A stretch of 64,000 bases of DNA from Bryobacterales bacterium. Lineage in GTDB: Bacteria; Acidobacteriota; Terriglobia; Bryobacterales; Bryobacteraceae. The stretch spans positions 1 to 64,000 of the forward strand of contig CANFEY010000020.1 of NCBI GenBank assembly GCA_947446025.1. The letters are read 5' to 3'. Below, piece after piece: positions 16,429-23,037 of this stretch. The translations under genes and the position numbers were made by a program. Position 1 is the stretch's first letter. The number at the start of each line of letters is the position of its first letter. A model generated the notes under the pieces. That model saw nothing but the letters and a program-made list of their open reading frames with translations. It had not been told where the DNA came from and made no database searches.

Positions 16429-16803
16429 ATGCTCGATAACTTCCGCCGCTTCCAAGCCGGGCCCGATCCGTTCGGGCGGACTTGGGAAGTTGAATTCCGC
16501 TGGTTGCAGACCGGCATTTCCATCCGCCACGCGGACACCGTGGACGTTAAGTTCATCGTGTGGCTGAACGGGCCCGAAGGGGCGAAGCAGGAGATGCAGG
16601 AGCGGGTGATCGCGATGCTGCATCCGGCGCTGCTCCAGCTGAGCGAGGAATCCGGCCACGCGCTGACCGATCCGTGGTGTACGCGCTTGGCGGCGCGGCA
16701 CCTGGCTTACTCGTATGAATCGGGTGAGGACCTGGAGAAAACACTGATCCAGGCACCGCTTTCGGCGCTGCGCCGGGCGGCTGGTTTAGCGCAGGCGGCC
16801 TAG
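16429..16803 (+). CDS. Conserved hypothetical protein
   Basis: This 124-aa soluble protein begins MLDNFRRFQAGPDPFGRTWEV. I do not assign it to a family. It has a beta-rich first half (EVEFRWLQTGISIRHADTVDVKFIVWL) and a helical second half (AKQEMQERVIAMLHPALLQL). The codon usage and the placement directly after hpt look genuine. Confidence 0.65.
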   Translation: MLDNFRRFQAGPDPFGRTWEVEFRWLQTGISIRHADTVDVKFIVWLNGPEGAKQEMQERVIAMLHPALLQLSEESGHALTDPWCTRLAARHLAYSYESGEDLEKTLIQAPLSALRRAAGLAQAA

Positions 16804-16920
16804 CCGGATTTTGCGTTTCCAAAGTACCGCGTTTGGTGGTACAACAATTATCTAGAGTTTTTAGCCGAGTGTGCCGTTACATCTAGAAAGGGTAACGCGC
16901 CGCTGAGGGAGGAATGGCAT

Positions 16921-17178
16921 ATGGTGAACTGTCCGCAGTGCAATTCCGGGATTGACGTGGACGAAGACGAACTCGACGAAGGCGATTCGCTGATTTGCGA
17001 AGATTGCGGCGCGGGTTTGGACGTCACTGGCGTGTCTCCGTTGGAGTTATCGGCCAGCGAAGCAGACGGCGACGAAGATGAAGACGACGAAGACGAAGAC
17101 GATGAAGATTACGACGACTTCGACGATGATGATGAAGACGATGACGATGACGACGGGGATGAGGACGAAAAGGAGTAG
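16921..17178 (+). CDS. LysW-like zinc ribbon protein with Asp/Glu-rich tail
   Basis: The first 45 residues resemble LysW/ArgW amino-group carrier proteins: MVNCPQCNSGIDVDEDELDEG, a second CxxC (C26, C29) and the DVTGVSPLELSASE segment. The tail from about residue 48 is almost entirely Asp and Glu and ends in EDEKE, rather than the EDWGE motif whose terminal Glu carries the substrate in LysW. No lysine or arginine biosynthesis gene is nearby. A strong SD (GGGAGG) precedes the ATG at 16921. It could be a carrier-like protein or an unrelated acidic zinc ribbon. Confidence 0.75.
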   Translation: MVNCPQCNSGIDVDEDELDEGDSLICEDCGAGLDVTGVSPLELSASEADGDEDEDDEDEDDEDYDDFDDDDEDDDDDDGDEDEKE

Positions 17179-17518
17179 TTTCGCGGTCCTGTTCGCGTGT
17201 TTTGCGCTGGCAACGGTCGAGGCGCAGAAGAAGCCGGAGCCGTACGCGGTGGTGCGCGGCTCAGTGTTTCAAGAGTCCGGGCGGACGCAGCCCGGTGCCA
17301 AGGTGGTGTTGGCGGCTAAGGCCAAGCCGGAAAAGAAGTTGCAGGAGCAAATTTCGAGCCCGCAGGGGGAATTTGCGTTTCGCGTGCCGCCGGGGTCCGG
17401 CGAATACATCCTGACGGCCAGCATGAAAGGCTTCGAGACGGTGTCCAAGGAAGTGGAAATCACCGGGCAGGAGCAGATAAACAAAACGTTATCACTGGTT
17501 CGCGCATCTAAGAAATAA
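17159..17518 (+). CDS. Secreted carboxypeptidase-regulatory-like domain protein
   Basis: The ATG at 17159 gives a 119-aa protein with a signal peptide (MRTKRSSFAVLFACFALATVEAQ) and one Ig-like CarboxypepD_reg domain (YAVVRGSVFQESGRTQPGA, GEFAFRVPPGSGEYILTAS, then a short strand of alternating residues). It overlaps the end of the acidic zinc-ribbon gene by 20 bp in another frame. Such domains serve as extracellular binding or structural modules. A longer reading from 17078 would be a shadow of the Asp/Glu codons. Confidence 0.75.
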   Translation: MRTKRSSFAVLFACFALATVEAQKKPEPYAVVRGSVFQESGRTQPGAKVVLAAKAKPEKKLQEQISSPQGEFAFRVPPGSGEYILTASMKGFETVSKEVEITGQEQINKTLSLVRASKK

Positions 17519-17530
17519 GAGGATCAACTC

Positions 17531-17890
17531 ATGACACGCCGTGGATTATTGACCGTAACCGTGCTGCTGGCGATGTGTGGGGCGATCTTCGCGCAGCGGA
17601 ACAACGACAAGAAGGAAGACGCCAACCAGCGCACGATTGAAGGCGTGGTGACGGATTCGAGCCGCGCGTTGATACCTCGGGCGATTGTCCAGCTGAAGGA
17701 CATGAAGACGCTGCAGATCCGGTCGTTTGTGACGCAGCCGGAAGGCACGTATCACTTTGCCGGGTTACGGATGGACACGGACTACGAGCTGAAGGCGACG
17801 TTGGACGATCAGGCCAGCGCGGTGAAGCGGGTTTCCACGTTTGAGACGCGGAAGACGGTCACGGTGAATCTACAGTTGGAGAAGAAGTAG
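17531..17890 (+). CDS. Secreted carboxypeptidase-regulatory-like domain protein
   Basis: This 119-aa protein has a signal peptide (MTRRGLLTVTVLLAMCGAIFAQ) and a single CarboxypepD_reg fold (RTIEGVVTDSSRALIPRAIV, then EGTYHFAGLRMDTDYEL). It is a diverged tandem relative of the preceding gene, 12 bp away, and is followed 3 bp later by the amidohydrolase. The run of tight spacings from 16921 to 20906 suggests one transcript. Confidence 0.75.
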   Translation: MTRRGLLTVTVLLAMCGAIFAQRNNDKKEDANQRTIEGVVTDSSRALIPRAIVQLKDMKTLQIRSFVTQPEGTYHFAGLRMDTDYELKATLDDQASAVKRVSTFETRKTVTVNLQLEKK

Positions 17891-17893
17891 ACG

Positions 17894-19192
17894 GTGCGGG
17901 GTGCCGCGCTGGGGCTGGTCGTCGCCAATGCGCTGGCCGCCCAATCGTTGGTATTCCGCAACGTCACGGTGATCGACGCGACGGGCGGGCTGGCGATCTC
18001 CAACACGACGGTGGTCACGCGGGGCGGACTGATTGAACGCATCGCGGTGGACGCGGAGGCTCCGGCGGGAGCGACCGTCATCGACGCGACCGGCAAATTC
18101 CTCATTCCCGGATTGTGGGATATGCACGTCCACGTGACGGACTTCGAGCACGACTTCCTAACGCTCACGCGGTGGGGAGTTACCGGCATCCGCGACATGT
18201 ACTCAGGCTACGCGCCGGAGGTGTACTCGCCATGGCGCGCGCGGCCGGAAACGCCGAGGATTGTGGCGGCGGGGATGATTGATGCTCCGGTGCGGCCGCC
18301 GTCGCCGGGCGCACTGGCGGTGCGCACGGAGGAAGAGGCTCGGTTGGCGGTGCAGGTGCTGGCGGCGAACCGGGCGGAGTTCATCAAGGTCTACAGTAGC
18401 CTTTCGCGGGAGGCGTACTTCGCTTTGGCGGACGAAGCCCGGCGCATTGGGATCGCCTTTGCGGGGCACGTGCCTGAGTCGGTCACTCCGGCGGAGGCGG
18501 CTGAGGCGGGGCAGCTGAGCCAGGAGCATTTGATCAACGTTCTGCTTTCGTGTTCAACGCGCGATGACGAGTTGCGAGCCGAGCGTGCGGCGCTGTTGAC
18601 CGACGCGACGTTGTCGGTGATGGAGCGCGCGCGGCGGTTCGGATGGCCGAAGGAAGAGGGGCTGCTCGATACCTACGACGCAGAGAAGGCGGCTCGGCTG
18701 TTTGAGACGTTTGTAGATCATGGCGTGTGGCACACGCCGACGCTGGTGGTGTCGAAGTATCATGCGGCGGCGACGCCGGAGACCAAGGGGCTGATGATGC
18801 TGGAGGGGTTGGCGGAGGAGCAGTATCCGGTATTCACTTCGCATGTGGGCGCGCTGCTGCGGCGGTATGAGCAGTTGGTGGGGGAGATGCATCGGGCGGG
18901 GGTGGGTTTGCTCGCGGGCTCGGATGCGGGTCCGGCAACGGGCGTGCCGATGGGAGTGAGTCTGCATGAGGAGCTGGAGTTGCTGGTGACCTCGGGGCTG
19001 ACGCCGATGGAGGCACTGCAGAGCGCGACGCGGAATCCGGCATTCTACTTCGGCATCCTGACGTTGCTGGGCACGGTGGAAGAAGGCAAGTCAGCCGATC
19101 TAGTGCTGCTGGAGGCGAATCCGCTGGAGGATATCAGGAACACCCGCAAGATCCGCGGAGTGGTGGTGCGGGGCAGGTATTTCCCACGATGA
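17894..19192 (+). CDS. Exported amidohydrolase
   Basis: This 432-aa protein is an amidohydrolase of the imidazolonepropionase-like group: an N-terminal beta-sandwich with VIDATG, the metal motif GLWDMHVHV (His78, His80), later AGHVPES and SQEHL histidines, a GSDAGP aspartate and the closing EEGKSADLVLL. A short hydrophobic N-terminus (RGAALGLVVANALAAQ) looks like a signal peptide. The start is GTG at 17894. It hydrolyses an amide or cyclic substrate that cannot be named from sequence. Its stop overlaps the next start as ATGA. Confidence 0.85.
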   Translation: MRGAALGLVVANALAAQSLVFRNVTVIDATGGLAISNTTVVTRGGLIERIAVDAEAPAGATVIDATGKFLIPGLWDMHVHVTDFEHDFLTLTRWGVTGIRDMYSGYAPEVYSPWRARPETPRIVAAGMIDAPVRPPSPGALAVRTEEEARLAVQVLAANRAEFIKVYSSLSREAYFALADEARRIGIAFAGHVPESVTPAEAAEAGQLSQEHLINVLLSCSTRDDELRAERAALLTDATLSVMERARRFGWPKEEGLLDTYDAEKAARLFETFVDHGVWHTPTLVVSKYHAAATPETKGLMMLEGLAEEQYPVFTSHVGALLRRYEQLVGEMHRAGVGLLAGSDAGPATGVPMGVSLHEELELLVTSGLTPMEALQSATRNPAFYFGILTLLGTVEEGKSADLVLLEANPLEDIRNTRKIRGVVVRGRYFPR

Positions 19193-20232
19193 GCAATCCG
19201 GCGGACAGCTTGTGGGACACGTTCGTGGAGAACCACGGGTGCGGAGACTTGGTGCAGACCACGGCATGGGCAGCGTCCAAGCGTGCCATTGGACAGCAAT
19301 GCGAACTGGCGGTGGTCCGTTCCGGCGGGCGCGTGCTGGGCGGGGCCATGCTGGTGACCAAGCGCATCGCGGCGGAGATCAGCGTGGGGTATTGCGCTCG
19401 GGGACCGCTGGCGGAAGGCTCCTGCGCCGATGCGGTCGACGCAACCGTCGAACTGGCACGTTCCCGCGGTGTGGGGTTGTTGTTGCTGCAGGCGGCACCG
19501 GGAGACGCGGCGATGGATGAGGCGCTGGCGGCTCGGGGATTTGAGACAGGGTGCCCGTCGGTCGCTCCGGAGGCGACGATACGGCTGGATCTAACCAAGT
19601 CCGACGAGGAGTTGCTGGCGGCGATGAGCGAGATGCGACGCCGCAACATTCGCAAGGCCCTACGCTCAGAACTGGAAGTGATCGAGGATGGCGACGTGGG
19701 TACTTTCCAGCGCCTGCATGCCTCAACCGCGGAAAGGCAGGGGTTTGTGGCTATCAGCCAGGCGGCCATGCAGGCGCAGTGGGATCTCTTGGCCCCGCTC
19801 GGCCAAGCGCGCATCTTTCTCGCTTGGCACCGCGGTGTGCCTGTTGCGGGGATATTTCTAACCAACTTCGCCCGCGTAGTGACCTTCAAGTTCGCCGGCT
19901 GGGATGCCTCCAGCGAAGGGTCCCGCAACGCGAACGAAGCGCTGCATTGGCAGGCGATGCAGTGGGCTCGGAACACGGGTGCCGAGCGCTACGACTTGGG
20001 CGGTTTTGACCGAAAAGCGGCCGAGATCCTGCAGGCCGGCGGCAAATTGGACGACTCTTTTAGTAAGACCCCAGGCTTTTTCAAGCTTGGATTCGGCGGG
20101 CGGCCGATGTTGCTGCCGCAGGCCAGATGGCAGTATTTGGGTCCCGCGGCGGCGCTTATTCGTCCGGTGCTGCGGGGTGCGCTGGCCAGCAAGCGGCTGC
20201 AACGGCTGGCGGGGAGGTTGCGAAACGGATGA
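19189..20232 (+). CDS. FemAB-like GNAT aminoacyltransferase
   Basis: This 347-aa protein has the tandem GNAT layout of FemX/FemAB proteins: ADSLWDTFVENH, then LVQTTAWAASKR, then MRRRNIRKALRSELEV, then NEALHWQAMQWARNTG and YDLGGFD. These enzymes add amino acids to peptidoglycan precursors or act in exopolysaccharide loci. The specific role here is unknown. It is coupled by 4-bp overlaps to the amidohydrolase before it and the methyltransferase after it. Confidence 0.8.
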   Translation: MSNPADSLWDTFVENHGCGDLVQTTAWAASKRAIGQQCELAVVRSGGRVLGGAMLVTKRIAAEISVGYCARGPLAEGSCADAVDATVELARSRGVGLLLLQAAPGDAAMDEALAARGFETGCPSVAPEATIRLDLTKSDEELLAAMSEMRRRNIRKALRSELEVIEDGDVGTFQRLHASTAERQGFVAISQAAMQAQWDLLAPLGQARIFLAWHRGVPVAGIFLTNFARVVTFKFAGWDASSEGSRNANEALHWQAMQWARNTGAERYDLGGFDRKAAEILQAGGKLDDSFSKTPGFFKLGFGGRPMLLPQARWQYLGPAAALIRPVLRGALASKRLQRLAGRLRNG

Positions 20233-20906
20233 TCCGGTGGCTATTTGAGAATACTGTCAGGCCCGCCCAGCTGGCCTTGCGGGAGCGTGTGTCGCTGCGC
20301 ATCGATCGCAAACTGAACGTTAGGACGACCGATGAAGTGATTGCCGAGCAACTGGGTGTGGACATCGGTGTGTTCCGGAATACCCAGCGTGCGCTGGGAT
20401 GGAGCGGGGCCGTGCGTTTGGTACGCAGGATGGATCTGCGGCCTTCCGACGTCTTGCTGGACATAGGCTGCGGTGCCGGCCGCATCCTCTGCGCGGCGGC
20501 GCGGACCCCGGTGCGCAGGGTGATCGGCTTGGATATCGATCCGAAAATCGCGGCAATCGCCCGCGAAAACGCGCGGCACTTGCAGGGACGCCAGGCGGAG
20601 ATAGAAGTGGTGGAAGGCAACGCGCTGAGCTATGAGATCCCTGACGATGTCACCGTGGTATTTCTCTACAACCCTTTCGGCGGCGAAGTCTTTTCCAGCG
20701 TGTTGAAGCGCTTGATCGAGGCGGCGGACCGGGCGCCTCGGCAACTTCACCTGGTGTACGCACATCCTTTCGAGCATGAGCGGGTGATGCAACTGAAGCG
20801 CTTTATTCCCGGCAAGCGCCTCTCCCTGGGATGGCGTCCGGGGAAGAAATGGGCCGTGAAGTTAGCGGTTCAGTTCTATCGGTTGCAGGGCCGCAAAGAA
20901 GCGTAA
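20229..20906 (+). CDS. SAM-dependent methyltransferase
   Basis: The ATG at 20229 overlaps the previous TGA and gives a 225-aa protein with a class I methyltransferase core: LLDIGCGAGRIL (motif I), GLDIDPKIAAIAREN, EVVEGNAL and VVFLYNPFGG. The FLYNPF motif recurs in the methyltransferase at 21795-22493, which suggests the same family. The acceptor is unknown. The 3' end overlaps the convergent hydrolase gene by 45 bp. Confidence 0.82.
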   Translation: MIRWLFENTVRPAQLALRERVSLRIDRKLNVRTTDEVIAEQLGVDIGVFRNTQRALGWSGAVRLVRRMDLRPSDVLLDIGCGAGRILCAAARTPVRRVIGLDIDPKIAAIARENARHLQGRQAEIEVVEGNALSYEIPDDVTVVFLYNPFGGEVFSSVLKRLIEAADRAPRQLHLVYAHPFEHERVMQLKRFIPGKRLSLGWRPGKKWAVKLAVQFYRLQGRKEA

Positions 20907-21761
20907 CACGCGCCGCTCGAATTCTTGCGGGGCCTTAGTGTAAGCTCCCACATGGCGGGCGCCGGGCACTAGCCACAGGTCGGTGTGGTCCGGGTTTGCG
21001 GCGGCCAGTTGACGGGAGTGCTGCGGCGGAGTCCGCGTGTCCGCCAGACCGTGGATCAGTAGTAGTGGGATTTTCAACTTGCCGACACTCTGTACCGGGG
21101 ATGCCTCGGCGAAGTTGAGATCCTTGGTGGCTCGTACGTAGAGATTGCCGCCGCCCACGGCCAGGGCGGCCAGCGGAGTAGGTAGATGGAAAAAGGCACG
21201 GGCCCGCTCCTCCGCGGCCTGCAGCAAATCGGCAAAGGGGCATTCCGCAACCACGGCCTGAAACGCGGTTGGGTCCTGACCCGCAGCCATGATCAGCACG
21301 GAGGCTCCCAAGGATTCGCCGATCCCGAATATTTTCACGCAACCGTGCGCCCGCATCCAGGACGTCCAGCCGAGCGCGTCATGCTGCTCCAGCAGACCGT
21401 AAGTCACGGTATCGCCGCCGGATTCCCCTTGTGCCCGGAGGTCCGGGGCGAGGACGGAGTATCCGGCGGGCAAAAGCCAGGGCAGAAAACGGTGGCTGCG
21501 CGCACGCCATCCGCCGGCACCGTGCAAACTGAGGACGCAACTTCCCTGAAACGAGGGCGATTCCACCCAAGCGGCTTTGAGTGTGAGACGGTCCGTGGAT
21601 TCCAACTGGACAATCTGGGCTCCCGGCCAATCCGGCCGCACGGTGCGCGGCATGTGGAGCATCTGCAAGAGGGCAGATGCAGTGAGCGTGGTGATGCCGG
21701 TGGGAAGGAGTGCCAGCGCGATGGCGGCGAACATTAGGACCCGTTTGACGCTCACATCCAC
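20862..21761 (-). CDS. Membrane-anchored alpha/beta hydrolase
   Basis: This 299-aa protein has an N-terminal hydrophobic anchor (residues 6-30) followed by an alpha/beta-hydrolase fold: CVLSLHGAGGWR (oxyanion region), the nucleophile elbow GIGESLGAS, LLLIHGLADTRTPP (acid) and GARHVGAY (His). It is probably an esterase or peptidase facing the periplasm; the substrate is unknown. TATACT upstream ends four bases before the ATG at 21761 and six before an in-frame GTG at 21755, so the start may be the latter. Confidence 0.82.
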   Translation of the reverse strand: MDVSVKRVLMFAAIALALLPTGITTLTASALLQMLHMPRTVRPDWPGAQIVQLESTDRLTLKAAWVESPSFQGSCVLSLHGAGGWRARSHRFLPWLLPAGYSVLAPDLRAQGESGGDTVTYGLLEQHDALGWTSWMRAHGCVKIFGIGESLGASVLIMAAGQDPTAFQAVVAECPFADLLQAAEERARAFFHLPTPLAALAVGGGNLYVRATKDLNFAEASPVQSVGKLKIPLLLIHGLADTRTPPQHSRQLAAANPDHTDLWLVPGARHVGAYTKAPQEFERRVLRFFAALQPIELNR

Positions 21762-21794
21762 AGTATACGAGGGCGGACCCCGGGTTGGATCTGT

Positions 21795-22493
21795 CTATTT
21801 GTTGGTGTAAACGTAGACGTGGTTGCCGCCCAGGGTGTAGCTTTCGGTGCGAGAGAAGACCCCGGAGACATCGAGGACACCGGCGTGGACAGGAACGCTG
21901 TAAAGTATCCAGACCTGGCGCGGATGCGCTGCGAGGGATTCGCGCAGGCGGTCGAGGAAAAGCCGCAGGATTGCGGCGTCGAACGGGTTGTAGAGGAAGA
22001 AGACGTTTTCCGAGGGGTCTGGGACGCGTTTGGGGGCGTCGGCTTGAATTACCTCGATGGGGGCTCGAAGCTTGCCGCTGGCTCGGAAGACTTGAATGTT
22101 CCCACGGGCTTGCGCACAGAGTTTTGGGGAAAACTCCACACCTACCACACGGGCCAACGAACTCAACTGCGCGGCAAGTAGAAGGACTCTTCCTTTTCCG
22201 CAACCCACATCGACAAAGGTGCTGCCCGGGGGTAAAGGCAGACGTTGCATCAAGTGGAGAAAAGGCCGCTCCTTGGTGGGTTGATAAGAAACTGCCCGGT
22301 CCCGGTTTTCCAGTTCCGGTTCCATGTCTGTGCGCAGGACCACGCTGCGGGTTTCCGTCCCATAACGCCAGTCGAAACCGAGATCGAGCAGCGATGAGTA
22401 GGCCACGCCGACGGTGGAGCGCAAGCCTCGCCGCCGGAAGCTACGCAAGGCCCAGGAAGAGACGGTCGTTAGCTGCACCGCAAGGGTTGGCAT
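21795..22493 (-). CDS. SAM-dependent methyltransferase
   Basis: This 232-aa class I methyltransferase has motif I TFVDVGCGKGRVL, VVGVEFSPKLCAQAR, EVIQADA and VFFLYNPFD. An N-terminal extension of about 80 residues contains an ERPFLHLMQRLPLP segment. It resembles the methyltransferase at 20229 on the other side of the hydrolase. A TATCCT hexamer lies ten bases before the ATG at 22493. Confidence 0.82.
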   Translation of the reverse strand: MPTLAVQLTTVSSWALRSFRRRGLRSTVGVAYSSLLDLGFDWRYGTETRSVVLRTDMEPELENRDRAVSYQPTKERPFLHLMQRLPLPPGSTFVDVGCGKGRVLLLAAQLSSLARVVGVEFSPKLCAQARGNIQVFRASGKLRAPIEVIQADAPKRVPDPSENVFFLYNPFDAAILRLFLDRLRESLAAHPRQVWILYSVPVHAGVLDVSGVFSRTESYTLGGNHVYVYTNK

Positions 22494-22566
22494 GGGAAGG
22501 GCCAGGATAGCGCGCGGTTCGGAAGGGTGCCACCCAACGGAGGTACTAGAACCCGACTACGTGGTC

Positions 22567-23037
22567 CTATTTGCGGGTGCGCCACATGTCAACGAGAAGC
22601 AGGGCGGCTCCGCAGAATACCGCGGAGTCGGCCACGTTGAAGCTGGGGTATTCGTAGGGGCCGATGAAGAATTGAAGGAAGTCGGTGACGGTGCCGATGA
22701 CGATTCGGTCCCAGAAATTGCCCAACGCGCCGCCCAGTACCAGGGCGAGGCCGATGGGGGTGACCGGTGTTTCGCCGGGGTGTTTGGGGCGGAAGAGCAG
22801 GTAGGCGACGATGGCCATGACTAGGCCGGAGAGTCCGATGAGTATGGTGCGGCGAATGGCGAGAGGGGCGTCGGCCAGCATGCTGAAAGCGGCTCCGGGA
22901 TTTTCGGCGTGGACGATGTTGAAGATGCCGGGGATCACCGGCACCGTGTCGAGCGCGGAAAAGTTGGTCTGGATGTAGAGCTTCGTCACGCGGTCCAGTG
23001 CGACGATGGCGGCGATGATAGCTAGACGCACTTTCAT
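22567..23037 (-). CDS. lspA: Lipoprotein signal peptidase
   Basis: This 156-aa protein has four membrane helices and the LspA signatures: ALDRVTKLYI, NPGAAFSML, GGALGNFWDRI and FNVADSAVF, including both catalytic aspartates (DRI and VADS). It cleaves prolipoprotein signal peptides at the inner membrane. The ATG at 23037 overlaps the ileS stop as ATGA, the classic ileS-lspA pair. A longer frame to 23136 lies inside ileS and is rejected. Confidence 0.94.
   Translation of the reverse strand: MKVRLAIIAAIVALDRVTKLYIQTNFSALDTVPVIPGIFNIVHAENPGAAFSMLADAPLAIRRTILIGLSGLVMAIVAYLLFRPKHPGETPVTPIGLALVLGGALGNFWDRIVIGTVTDFLQFFIGPYEYPSFNVADSAVFCGAALLLVDMWRTRK

Noticed and set aside
17078-17158. Longer N-terminus for the secreted gene at 17159 (Met/Thr/Lys-rich)
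   Set aside because: These codons are the acidic Asp/Glu tail of the zinc-ribbon gene read in another frame; the signal peptide starts cleanly at 17159.
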